Shown: one piece after another, positions 6,914 to 15,388 of the stretch | Layout of the letters: every line of letters begins with the position of its first letter | How positions within the stretch are numbered: the first letter of the stretch is position 1 | NCBI GenBank assembly: GCA_035575095.1 | Contig: DATLYF010000183.1 | Span: forward strand, 1 to 32,376 | DNA from: DATLYF01 sp035575095 | Lineage (GTDB): Bacteria; Pseudomonadota; Gammaproteobacteria; Competibacterales; Competibacteraceae | Reading direction: 5' to 3' | Length of the DNA: 32,376 bases | Notes under the pieces: model-generated | Database searches by the model: none | What the model was told of the DNA's origin: nothing | The model's input: only the letters and a program-made list of their open reading frames with translations | Made by a program: the position numbers and the translations under genes

Positions 6914-8218
6914 ATGCCCCACCGCCGCCTCCCCCTCGCCGCCCTATTCTGTAGCCTGCTCGCCCTCGGCGCGGCCCAGGCTGTTGAAGCCGCCAAGCCC
7001 CGCGAGACGGCATCCGCCCAGAACACCAGCGATGGTCTAGCGAGCCTGCAGCGTCGCCTCACTCTGCTCGGCTTCGACACCGGCGGAGCCGATGGTCAGC
7101 TGGGCGACAAGACCCGCGAGGCGATCAAGGCTTTTCAGAAGAAGAACAAGCTCAAGGTCACCGGCCAGCCCTCAGCGGAACTGCGGGTCCAGGTGGAGCG
7201 GGAGAGCCTGCGGCTGGCCCAGAGCCGGCTCCAGACCCTGGGCTATGACCCGGGCACAGCCGATGGTCGCATAGGCGACAAGACCCGCAACGCCATCCGG
7301 GCTTTCCAGAAAGCCAGCGGCCAGAACCCGAGCGGCAACCTCGACGACAACCTGCTGCTAGCCCTGAGCCAGGCCAAGAACGCGGCCCGCAGCGGCGATG
7401 CTGCGCTGCCGACCGCCGCTGACGACATCCGCGTGCGCTCGGTGCAGATCCGTCTGGCCGTGCTCGGCTACCAGCCGGGAGCGCCCGACGGCAAGCTGGA
7501 CAACGACACGCGTAACGCCATCCGGGCCTTCCAGAAAAAGCAGGGGCTGAAGGCCAGCGGCGAGATCACCCCCGAGCTGAGCGCCCGCCTGGAGAAAGAG
7601 AGCGTGCGGCTGGCCCAGACCCGGCTCAAGGCCATGGGCTATCGGATCGGCCGCGTCGACGGGCTGATGGGTAGCGCCACCCGCAATGCCCTCAAGAGCT
7701 TCCAGCAGCGCGCCTCCCTGCCCGCCACCGGCACCCTGTCCGACGCCACCCTGCAGCGCCTTACGGGACGCCGCGAGCGCCCGGGCGAGGAGACGGAGGT
7801 GGCGCGCTCCAATCGCGCCACCCCGCAGCCCGCCCTGGAGGTGCCCGCCGAAGTGCGCGGCACAACCGCGACCGAGCCCAACCCCACGGTGACACTGCAC
7901 ACCGCGCCGGCTCCGCTCCCCCAGCCCGAGCCCCCGACCCGGCTCACCCCGCCGCCGAAGCTGCCGGAGCCGCCACCCGAGCTGTCCGCGCCCGGCAGCG
8001 ATGCGCGCGAATTCTCCTCGGTTTCCGCCGGCCGCGAGGATACCATCCAGGGGCGGCTCAGCTTCCAGGGCGACGGCAGCGGCGGCGTGGCCTGGTGCGC
8101 CATCGGCACCATCAAGCTCAACAACGATTGGTGCAGCACCTTCCAGGGCGGCCAGCGCAACCAAGAGTGCAGCGTCACGCTGCGCAGCGGCCGGGTGGTG
8201 GCGGTCAAGTGCAGTTGA
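6914..8218 (+). CDS. Secreted protein with four peptidoglycan-binding (PGB_1) repeats
   Basis: No specific name. The 434-residue protein starts at 6914 (AAGG upstream) with a Sec signal peptide, about 1-26, cut near AVEA/AKPR. It then carries four tandem PG_binding_1 domains at about 43-97, 99-153, 174-229 and 231-285. Each has the family pattern RL..LG(Y/F)..G..DG..G..TR.A...FQ, as in LGYDPGTADGRIGDKTRNAI. A proline-rich linker follows (about 307-360), then a 60-residue tail with four cysteines (C395, C407, C419, C433) that may form two disulfides. No hydrolase or transpeptidase domain is visible. It probably binds the cell wall in the periplasm, perhaps as a scaffold or regulator. C13 in the signal region is not in a lipobox. 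The gene is divergent from tgt, and its stop is one base from the parC stop. Confidence 0.75.
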   Translation: MPHRRLPLAALFCSLLALGAAQAVEAAKPRETASAQNTSDGLASLQRRLTLLGFDTGGADGQLGDKTREAIKAFQKKNKLKVTGQPSAELRVQVERESLRLAQSRLQTLGYDPGTADGRIGDKTRNAIRAFQKASGQNPSGNLDDNLLLALSQAKNAARSGDAALPTAADDIRVRSVQIRLAVLGYQPGAPDGKLDNDTRNAIRAFQKKQGLKASGEITPELSARLEKESVRLAQTRLKAMGYRIGRVDGLMGSATRNALKSFQQRASLPATGTLSDATLQRLTGRRERPGEETEVARSNRATPQPALEVPAEVRGTTATEPNPTVTLHTAPAPLPQPEPPTRLTPPPKLPEPPPELSAPGSDAREFSSVSAGREDTIQGRLSFQGDGSGGVAWCAIGTIKLNNDWCSTFQGGQRNQECSVTLRSGRVVAVKCS

Positions 8219-8219
8219 A

Positions 8220-10475
8220 TCACTCGGCCAGCAGCGCCACCCCATCGACGCGCTGAAAGCCGCGCGGCAGCTCCCGGCCGCGCCGGCCGCGCTCGCCGGC
8301 ATAGGCCTCCAGATCGGCGGGCTTGAGGCTTAAGCTGCGCTTGCCGCAGGTCAGCATCACTCCCTGCCCTTGCGGCACCACGGCGAGCCACAGCAGGGCA
8401 TCCTGGCCGCTCTGCACCTGAGCGGCAGGGATGCTCACGATCTGATTGCCCTTGCCCTTGGCCAGTTGCGGCAGCTCCTTCAGGGGGAACAGCAGCATGC
8501 GCCCGGCCTGGGTGACGGCCAGCAGGCGGTCGCGTTCCACATCGCCCACCATCTGTGGCACCAGTACCCGGGCTCCGTTCGGCAGACTGAGCACGGCCTT
8601 GCCGGCCTTGTTGCGCCCGGTCAGCTCCTCGAACGGGCAGATGAAGCCGTAGCCGGCGCTGGAGGCGAGCAGGTACAGATCCTCCGGGTTGCCCAGCAGC
8701 ACACTGACGAACGCCGCACCCGCCGGCGGGCTGAAACGGCCGGTGAGCGGCTCGCCGAAGCCGCGCGCCGAGGCCAGGGTATGAGCCGGCAGCGAGTAGG
8801 CGCGGCCGCTGGAATCGAGGAACACCGCCTGCTGGTTGCTGCGTCCGGAAGCGGCCGCCAGGAAGCCGTCGCCGGCCTTGTACTGCAGCCCCGCGGCGTC
8901 GATCTCCTTGCCCTTGGCGGCACGCACCCAGCCCTTCTGGGAGAGGATCACGGTGACCGGCTCGCTCGGGGTGAGCTGGGTTTCGTCCAGGGCCTGGGCG
9001 GCGCGGCGCTCGACCAGCTGTGAGCGGCGCGCGTCGCCGTATTTCTCGGCGTCGGCGCGCAGCTCCTGGCGGATCAGCGCATCCAGGCGCTCGTCGGAGG
9101 CGAGGATGTCCTGCAGCTCGTCGCGCTCGCGCGTGAGCTCGTCTTGCTCGCCCCGGATCTTCATCTCCTCCAGGCGGGCCAGGTGGCGCAGCTTGGTCTC
9201 CAGGATGGCTTCGGCCTGCAGGTCGGAAAGAGCGAAGGCCGCCATCAGCCTGGCCTTGGGCTCGTCCTCGAAGCGGATGATGCGAATCACCTCATCGAGG
9301 TTCAGGTAGGCGATCAGCAAACCGGCCAGGAGGTGCAGCCGCGCCTGCACCTTGCCCAGACGGTATTGCAAGCGCCGACGCACGGTGTTGCGGCGGTAGC
9401 TCAGCCATTCCGTGAGGATGGCGCGCAGGTTCTTGACCTGGGGCCGGCCGTCCAGGCCGATCATGTTGAGGTTGACGCGGTAGGAGCGCTCCAGTTCGGT
9501 GGTGGCGAACAGGTGATCCATCAGCATGTCCACGTCCACCCGGCTGGAGCGCGGCACGATCACCAGGCGGATGGGGTTCTCGTGGTCGGACTCGTCACGC
9601 AGGTCCTCCACCATGGGCAGCTTCTTGGCGTTCATCTGCTGGGCGATCTGCTCCAGCACCTTGGCGCCCGAGACCTGGTAAGGCAGTTCGGTGATGACGA
9701 TCTCGCCGTCTTCTTTCTGATAGCGGGCGCGCACCCGCACCGAACCGTTGCCGGTTTCGTAGAGCTTGCGGATCTCGTCGCGGGGGGTGACGATCTCACC
9801 ACCGGTGGGAAAATCCGGCCCCTGAATGTGGTGCATCAGCTCCGCGACGCCGGCTTCGGGATGGTCGAGCAGTGCGATGCAGGCCTGCGCCACCTCGCGC
9901 AGGTTATGGGGCGGGATATCGGTGGCCATGCCCACGGCGATGCCGGTGGTGCCGTTGAGCAGCACATTGGGCAGACGTGCCGGCAGCAGCGACGGTTCCT
10001 CCAGGGTGCCGTCGAAGTTGGGCATCCAGTCCACCGTGCCCTGGCCGAGTTCGGCGAGCAGCACCTGGGCATAGGGCGACAACCGCGCCTCGGTATAGCG
10101 CATAGCGGCGAAGGATTTGGGATCGTCGATCGAGCCCCAGTTACCCTGCCCGTCGACCAGCGGATAGCGGTAGGAGAAGGGCTGGGCCATCAGCACCATG
10201 GCCTCGTAGCAGGCCATGTCGCCGTGGGGGTGGTATTTGCCGAGCACATCGCCCACGGTGCGGGCGGACTTCTTGTGCTTGGCCGCCGCCGTCAGCCCCA
10301 GCTCGGACATGGCGTAGACGATGCGCCGCTGCACCGGCTTGAGGCCATCGCCGACGTGGGGCAGCGCCCGGTCGAGGATGACGTACATGGAATAGTTGAG
10401 GTAGGCCTGTTCAGTGAAGGCTTTGAGGGGCAGACGCTCCACACCCTCGGCGGTATAAGTACTCTGTTCAACCAT
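8220..10475 (-). CDS. parC: DNA topoisomerase IV subunit A
   Basis: Cuts and rejoins DNA as the A subunit of topoisomerase IV, which unlinks daughter chromosomes. Its 751 aa nearly equal E. coli ParC (752). The catalytic tyrosine is Y127 in SFAAMRYTEARLS. The N-terminus holds the winged-helix region (KYHPHGD at 80-86), followed by the tower and coiled-coil (about 330-480), and a C-terminal DNA-wrapping region with degraded blades (about 500-751). ParC rather than GyrA is indicated by YSMYVILDRALPHVGDGLKPVQRR, by the length, and by the absence of a GyrA-box QRRGGKG. The quinolone-region residue matching E. coli S80 is methionine (M87, codon 10217-10215), while the acidic partner E91 is kept. 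No gene is co-directional immediately upstream; parE lies about 3 kb away on the same strand. Confidence 0.97.
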   Translation of the reverse strand: MVEQSTYTAEGVERLPLKAFTEQAYLNYSMYVILDRALPHVGDGLKPVQRRIVYAMSELGLTAAAKHKKSARTVGDVLGKYHPHGDMACYEAMVLMAQPFSYRYPLVDGQGNWGSIDDPKSFAAMRYTEARLSPYAQVLLAELGQGTVDWMPNFDGTLEEPSLLPARLPNVLLNGTTGIAVGMATDIPPHNLREVAQACIALLDHPEAGVAELMHHIQGPDFPTGGEIVTPRDEIRKLYETGNGSVRVRARYQKEDGEIVITELPYQVSGAKVLEQIAQQMNAKKLPMVEDLRDESDHENPIRLVIVPRSSRVDVDMLMDHLFATTELERSYRVNLNMIGLDGRPQVKNLRAILTEWLSYRRNTVRRRLQYRLGKVQARLHLLAGLLIAYLNLDEVIRIIRFEDEPKARLMAAFALSDLQAEAILETKLRHLARLEEMKIRGEQDELTRERDELQDILASDERLDALIRQELRADAEKYGDARRSQLVERRAAQALDETQLTPSEPVTVILSQKGWVRAAKGKEIDAAGLQYKAGDGFLAAASGRSNQQAVFLDSSGRAYSLPAHTLASARGFGEPLTGRFSPPAGAAFVSVLLGNPEDLYLLASSAGYGFICPFEELTGRNKAGKAVLSLPNGARVLVPQMVGDVERDRLLAVTQAGRMLLFPLKELPQLAKGKGNQIVSIPAAQVQSGQDALLWLAVVPQGQGVMLTCGKRSLSLKPADLEAYAGERGRRGRELPRGFQRVDGVALLAE

Positions 10476-10590
10476 GATGCGCTGCGATCCTCATCGAACG
10501 ATCGGGGTCGCGCCACCGGGCACCCCGACGCAGGCGGGGTCCGGACGCGCGACCAGGCTCATTGCATAGCCGCCATCTAAGGAGACGGCG

Positions 10591-10914
10591 ATGGATGAAG
10601 GTTTTCTCCGCTATTACTGGAACGGGCGCGGTCCCCTGTGGAAGGCGTTCTGGCTATATGGCGTGCTGGGCAGCGTGGCGCTGACCCTCGGTCTGCTGGT
10701 GCCTACCGGCTTCGAGCCAGTGAGCGTCGGCTACCTGCTGTTCGCCGTGGCCATCGCGAGCGCCTACACCGTCTGGATCCTGGTGGCGGTGTGGCGCTGC
10801 GCCGTCAACGTGGAGCGCTGGTACTGGGGCTTCGTCGCACGGGTATTGACCCTGTTCTGGGCCATCAACGCCAGTCTGCTGCTGCTGTTCCTGGTCCTGG
10901 ACTCCCTATCCTGA
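10591..10914 (+). CDS. Small hypothetical membrane protein (107 aa)
   Basis: Function unknown. The start at 10591 is well supported by AAGGAGA six bases upstream. The protein has three likely membrane helices: about 17-38 (KAFWLYGVLGSVALTLGLL), 46-68 (VGYLLFAVAIASAYTVWIL) and 79-105 (WGFVARVLTLFWAINASLLL). The N-terminal RYYWNGRGPLWKAFW segment is rich in aromatic residues, and a conserved-looking WRCAVNVERWYWG loop lies between helices 2 and 3. The gene is divergent from parC (115-base gap) and convergent with the pentapeptide-repeat fusion gene. It has no obvious partner; being a lone gene inside the par region may be chance. Confidence 0.7.
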   Translation: MDEGFLRYYWNGRGPLWKAFWLYGVLGSVALTLGLLVPTGFEPVSVGYLLFAVAIASAYTVWILVAVWRCAVNVERWYWGFVARVLTLFWAINASLLLLFLVLDSLS

Positions 10915-11061
10915 AGCCATCGACTCGGTTGCGCGCCGTATGCGCTTCTGCGCCGCCTTCCAGGCCTCCCCCACCCATGTGGATGTTATGGTTGCGACGG
11001 CGCACGCTGCAAGGCCAGTCTGTGCCCCTCCCGCCGGCTTTCGTGCTTGCCGTATCTCCCG

Positions 11062-11076
11062 GCCCGGGATCCGGGC
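11062..11076. terminator. Short GC hairpin between convergent genes
   Basis: GCCCGG and CCGGGC flank a three-base loop within the 175-base gap separating the 107-aa gene from the 3' end of the fusion gene. There is no T-run on either strand. The rest of this gap shows nothing recognisable. Confidence 0.3.
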
Positions 11077-11089
11077 ATGGCCCGAGCCG

Positions 11090-13399
11090 TCAAGGGACTG
11101 TGGCCCTTTCCGCTTTGAGCCGTCCCCACAGCTCGATGATGCCCTGCTCGTAGCCCCGCTCGGGATAATCGCCGACCTCCCGGGATTGGGCCTGTACCAC
11201 TTCCTCCCAATGGCGCCAGTCTTCGAGCAGGCGCAAGAGCCGCTCCACTGTTGCAGCGATGTCCTCGGGGTCGATGGTGACGCCGGTCTGGATCACCTCT
11301 GCCACCCCCGCATCCCGCGGGTAGAGCACCGGCACCCGATGCTGCATGGCCTCCAGCACCACCATGCCGAAGGGTTCGGCACGCGAGGGCAGCAGCAGCG
11401 CCGTGGCACCGCCGAAGGCCGTCCCTCTCACCCCCCAGTCGAGCCCGCCGCGCAGACAGATGCAGGGTTGAAACAGCTCGGGGCTGCTTTCCCCGGTGCC
11501 GAACACCCAAAAGGTCGCATCGTGGCGGTGAGCGCATACCTTGGCCGCTACCTGGGCGAAGCGGTCCGGCCCCTTCTGCGGGCTCAGGCGTCCGAGGAAG
11601 ATGGTGCGCTTGTTCTCGAAACTGCCCATCTCCGCCGGCGGAATCTCTTCCCGGGACAGGGAGTTGGGTACGACGCTGATGCGGGTGGGGTCCACCCTGT
11701 AGAGCGCCTGCAGCCGCTGCGCCGTGATCCGGCTGGGCACCACGACGTGGCTGGCCGCGTGCGCGCCCTGCCCCTCGATCCGTTCGATGACGGCATCGGC
11801 GACCGCGGGCCTGCGCTCGGTCTCGGTGGAGTGGAAGTGCGCCACCCAGGGCTTTTGCGCCTGGTGGGCGACGGTCGCTGCGGCGTCGAAAGTGACCCAG
11901 TCGTGAGCGTGGATCAGCTCGAAGGGTTCCTGCTCGGCGAGGCGCATGAGCCGCCTCCCGAACTCCGCGCTCAGATGCAGCACGGTGGAGCCCGCCGCGA
12001 TGTAGCCGGAGTAGGCGCTGCCGCAGGGGCCGGCCCCGTAGGGCGGATACAGGCCCGCGTAGGATGACCACGGCGGCGCCCCATAGACGCCCCAGGGGGG
12101 CGCATAGGGCGATACGGCCGGCCGGGGCGGGACGATCCCCAACGGGATTACCCTGACCTCGCAACCAAAGGGATTGGGCAGGATCGCGGCCTCATCCCAG
12201 GGTACCACCACTGTGACGTCGGCCCCGCGCCGACGCAGGTTGCGCACCAGGTGATAGCAGGCGGTCCAGGTCCCACCGGCCACCAGGGGTGGGATCTCCC
12301 ACATCAACATCAGCACCCGGGGACCGTGCGGCGTGGGGCCGTAGCGACCCAGTAACCGCTCCAGCACCCCCGCATCATAGCTGGCATCCCGCCAGTGCTC
12401 GATCTGTTCCCAGGGCATCTGGTCCGGGTCGAACCTGGCCCCGCGCAGATCGGCCTTGTGGAGATTCATGCGCAGGACCTTGGCGTGGTGCAGCACCGCC
12501 CCCCGCAGATCCGCCCCGACCAGGCTCGCCCCAGCCAGGTCGGCGTAGGCGAGATCGGCCTCGCGCAGCACGCTGGCGTCGAGCTTGGCACCCATGAGTT
12601 GGGCGTTGGTGAAGAGGCTGCCGGAGAGGTCGCAGTACCGTAGGTCCGCATCCTCCAGATAGGCATCGCGGAAATCGAGGTAGCGCAGGTCGCGCCGCTG
12701 CTCAGGGCCATCGCCTGCCAGATTCAGCCCCCGCAGTTTCATCACTCGCTGCTTTAGCTCGGGCTGCCAGGTAAACCATGCGGCCCGGCGCAGGGTCTCG
12801 GGCGCCAAACCGCGCACCGCCTGCTCGATAGCGAGGCGGATGTTGCCAAGCACCTCGAGGTCGACCTCGTGCCGAGCAGCCGTTGCGAGCGCTGAGAACG
12901 CCCGCAGGTGATACTCCGGTAGGTCAGGGGTCAAGAGGTGCTGCAGCCCGATGATGCCCGCGGCTCGCTCCCAGGGCTCCTGGCTCTTCAGGCGCTCCAG
13001 AGAGTCCTTGAAATCCGCTGCGGCGCGATCGAGCCGCTCCTTCTCCCGCGCTTCGGAACGCTCCAGATGCTCCTTGGCGCGGGCATCCAAGTAGTTCTGT
13101 AGGCCGAGCAAGGCGCCGAGCAGCGTCACGAAGACGGTGACCATCGGCCCCACTCCGATCAGCAGGCCGTTCCAGAAGTAGCCGCGCATCTCGTTCTCGA
13201 TGCGCAGGGCGAGGACTTCCTGGCGCGCCTTCTCGTCACCGAGCTGCTTGTCCTGGAGCGGCTCCAGCTGTACCAGAATCCGCCCCACCGCCTCCTCCAT
13301 CTGCCAGGCGTTTTCCAGCGTCGCCCAGATCTGGATAGCGACGATGACCAGCCCTGCACAGACGATCCATGCGATCGCATATCTGCCCAGTCTGCGCAT
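11090..13399 (-). CDS. Membrane-anchored pentapeptide-repeat / GT4 glycosyltransferase fusion
   Basis: A 769-residue fusion read without interruption; start at 13399 with GGAGG nine bases upstream. Helix 1 is about 7-27 and helix 2 about 79-100. A charged coiled-coil-like stretch (about 104-140) and an alpha-helical region typical of membrane pentapeptide-repeat proteins (about 141-200) follow. Then comes a run of some 17 pentapeptide repeats (about 237-323, pattern A(D/N)LXX, e.g. ADLAYADLAGASLVGADLRG). From 361 to 765 it is a GT-B glycosyltransferase of family 4: N-domain start VLMLMWEIPPLVAGGTW, HFHSTE at 521-526, the donor-domain loop RLSPQKGPD (604-612) and the E675-x7-E683 motif EPFGMVVLE. 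Residues 424-468 are a Tyr/Pro/Gly/Ala-rich insert. GT4 enzymes usually move a sugar from a nucleotide donor; donor, acceptor and purpose are unknown here. The enzyme should face the cytoplasm. It lies between parC and parE on their strand. Confidence 0.8.
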   Translation of the reverse strand: MRRLGRYAIAWIVCAGLVIVAIQIWATLENAWQMEEAVGRILVQLEPLQDKQLGDEKARQEVLALRIENEMRGYFWNGLLIGVGPMVTVFVTLLGALLGLQNYLDARAKEHLERSEAREKERLDRAAADFKDSLERLKSQEPWERAAGIIGLQHLLTPDLPEYHLRAFSALATAARHEVDLEVLGNIRLAIEQAVRGLAPETLRRAAWFTWQPELKQRVMKLRGLNLAGDGPEQRRDLRYLDFRDAYLEDADLRYCDLSGSLFTNAQLMGAKLDASVLREADLAYADLAGASLVGADLRGAVLHHAKVLRMNLHKADLRGARFDPDQMPWEQIEHWRDASYDAGVLERLLGRYGPTPHGPRVLMLMWEIPPLVAGGTWTACYHLVRNLRRRGADVTVVVPWDEAAILPNPFGCEVRVIPLGIVPPRPAVSPYAPPWGVYGAPPWSSYAGLYPPYGAGPCGSAYSGYIAAGSTVLHLSAEFGRRLMRLAEQEPFELIHAHDWVTFDAAATVAHQAQKPWVAHFHSTETERRPAVADAVIERIEGQGAHAASHVVVPSRITAQRLQALYRVDPTRISVVPNSLSREEIPPAEMGSFENKRTIFLGRLSPQKGPDRFAQVAAKVCAHRHDATFWVFGTGESSPELFQPCICLRGGLDWGVRGTAFGGATALLLPSRAEPFGMVVLEAMQHRVPVLYPRDAGVAEVIQTGVTIDPEDIAATVERLLRLLEDWRHWEEVVQAQSREVGDYPERGYEQGIIELWGRLKAERATVP

Positions 13400-13501
13400 C
13401 GTCCCGCGCCTCCACGCTGCGACCCTGCTGCTAGCTTAGTCGCTCGCGGGCCGCACTGCCGGGCCGCTGTCCGGAGCCGTGAATTTCGGTGAAGGCGTGC
13501 C

Positions 13502-15388
13502 TCACACCTGCGCCAGATTGCCCTTCGCCTCCAGCCAGCTCTTGCGCTCGCCGGCGCGCTTCTTCGCCAGCAGCAGGTCCATCAGCGACTCGGTATCGTC
13601 GCCGGGCTCCACCGTCAGTCGCACCAGGCGGCGGGTGTCCGGGTCCATGGTGGTCTCGCGCAATTGTAGGGGGTTCATCTCGCCCAGGCCCTTGAAGCGG
13701 GTGACGTTGATCTTGCCTTTCTTGCCCTCGGCAGCGATGCGGTCGAGGATGCCCTGCTTCTCCGCCTCGTCCAGGGCGTAGTACACCTCCTTGCCCACGT
13801 CGATGCGGAACAGCGGCGGCATGGCCACGTAGACGTGGCCGGCCTCCACCAGCGGCCGGAAGTGGCGCACGAACAGCGCGCACAGCAGCGTGGCGATGTG
13901 CAGGCCGTCGGAGTCGGCGTCGGCGAGGATACAGATCTTGCCGTAGCGCAGCCCTTGCAGGTTGGCCGAGCCGGGATCGACGCCGATGGCCACGCTGATA
14001 TCGTGGATCTCCTGCGAGCCCAGCACCTCGTCGGAGCCCACCTCCCAGGTGTTGAGGATCTTACCGCGCAGCGGCATCACCGCCTGGAACTCGCGGTCGC
14101 GGGCCTGCTTGGCCGAGCCGCCGGCGGAATCGCCCTCCACCAGGAACAGCTCGGAGCGCCCCAGGTCCTGCACCGTGCAGTCGGCCAGCTTGCCGGGCAG
14201 GGCCGGACCAGCGGTGACGCGCTTGCGCACCACCTTCTTCGCCGCCCGCAGCCGCTTGCCGGCGTTGGCGATGGCCAGCTGGGCGATGCGCTCGGCCTGC
14301 TCCACGTGCTGGTTCAGCCACAGGCTGAAGGTATCTTTGACCACGCCGGAGACGAACACCGCGCACTCGCGCGAGCTGAGCCGCTCCTTGGTCTGGCCGG
14401 AGAACTGCGGGTCGGCGAGCTTGACCGAGAGCACGTAGCTCGCCCCCTCCCACACATCCTCGGGGGTGAGCTTGACGCCGCGTGGCAGCAGGTTGCGGAA
14501 CTCACAGAACTCGCGCACCGCCTCGGTCAGCCCGGTGCGCAGGCCGTTGACGTGGGTCCCGCCCTGGGGCGTGGGGATGAGGTTGACGTAGCTCTCGGCC
14601 AGCGGCTCGCCGCCCTCCGGCAGCCACGCCAGCGCCCACTCAGCGGCCTCGTGAGCACTCTCCATCCGCCCGACGAAGGGCGGATCGGGCAGGATCTCGC
14701 TCTCCGCCAGGGCCTCCTTGAGGTAGGCGGTGAGACCGTCCTGATAGCACCACTCCTCCTGCTCGCCGCTGTATTCATCGACGAAGCCGACCTTTAGCCC
14801 CGGGCATAACACCGCCTTGGCGCGCAGCAGATGCTTGAGCGGCTTGATGGCGAAGCGGGGCGAGTCGAAATACTGCGGGTCGGGCCAGAAGCGCACCGTG
14901 GTGCCGGTGACGCGCTTGCCCACGCTGCCCACGACCTCCAGCTCGGAGAGCTTGTCACCGCCGGCGAAGGCCATGTTGTATTCCTGGCCGCCCCGGCGCA
15001 CCCATACCTCCAGGTGCTTGGACAAGGCGTTGACCACCGACACGCCCACGCCGTGCAGGCCACCGGAGAAGCGGTAGCTGCGGCTGGAGAACTTACCGCC
15101 GGCATGCAGCCGAGTCAGGATCAGCTCGACACCGGGGATGCCTTCCTCGGGATGGATATCCACTGGCATGCCACGGCCGTCGTCCTCCACCGATAGCGAG
15201 CCGTCGGCGTGCACCGTCACGCGGATGTGCTTGGCGTAGCCGGCCAGGGCTTCGTCCACGCTGTTGTCGATCACCTCCTGGGCCAGGTGGTTGGGGCGGG
15301 AGGTGTCGGTGTACATGCCGGGCCGCTTGCGGACCGGGTCCAGGCCGCTCAGGACCTCGATGGCGGATGCGTCGTAAAGCGTGCTCAT
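13502..15388 (-). CDS. parE: DNA topoisomerase IV subunit B
   Basis: ATPase subunit of topoisomerase IV. The start at 15388 (MSTLYDASAIEVLSGLDPV) aligns with E. coli ParE; a longer in-frame start at 15430 lacks a ribosome site. The 628 residues (E. coli 630) carry the GHKL ATP site: N42 and E46 of VIDNSVDEAL, DDGRGMPVDIHPEEG near 69, and GLHGVGVSVVNALS near 125. The transducer follows, then the TOPRIM metal site with EGDSAGGSAKQARDRE and DADSDGLHIATLL, ending in RFKGLGEMNP and the C-terminal tail. ParE rather than GyrB is indicated by the length and by close identity to ParE in these motifs. It is convergent with no gene; the fusion gene starts 102 bases downstream on the same strand, so the two could share a transcript. 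Confidence 0.97.
   Translation of the reverse strand: MSTLYDASAIEVLSGLDPVRKRPGMYTDTSRPNHLAQEVIDNSVDEALAGYAKHIRVTVHADGSLSVEDDGRGMPVDIHPEEGIPGVELILTRLHAGGKFSSRSYRFSGGLHGVGVSVVNALSKHLEVWVRRGGQEYNMAFAGGDKLSELEVVGSVGKRVTGTTVRFWPDPQYFDSPRFAIKPLKHLLRAKAVLCPGLKVGFVDEYSGEQEEWCYQDGLTAYLKEALAESEILPDPPFVGRMESAHEAAEWALAWLPEGGEPLAESYVNLIPTPQGGTHVNGLRTGLTEAVREFCEFRNLLPRGVKLTPEDVWEGASYVLSVKLADPQFSGQTKERLSSRECAVFVSGVVKDTFSLWLNQHVEQAERIAQLAIANAGKRLRAAKKVVRKRVTAGPALPGKLADCTVQDLGRSELFLVEGDSAGGSAKQARDREFQAVMPLRGKILNTWEVGSDEVLGSQEIHDISVAIGVDPGSANLQGLRYGKICILADADSDGLHIATLLCALFVRHFRPLVEAGHVYVAMPPLFRIDVGKEVYYALDEAEKQGILDRIAAEGKKGKINVTRFKGLGEMNPLQLRETTMDPDTRRLVRLTVEPGDDTESLMDLLLAKKRAGERKSWLEAKGNLAQV

Noticed and set aside
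6914..6960. Lipoprotein signal (cysteine C13) in the peptidoglycan-binding protein
   Set aside because: The residues before the cysteine (AALF) do not form a lipobox, and a normal signal-peptidase I site follows at about residue 26.
9144..10580. Long open frame (478 codons) on the plus strand opposite parC
   Set aside because: Its protein is glutamine/histidine-rich low-complexity sequence, as expected for the antisense of a GC-rich gene; parC on the other strand is unmistakable.
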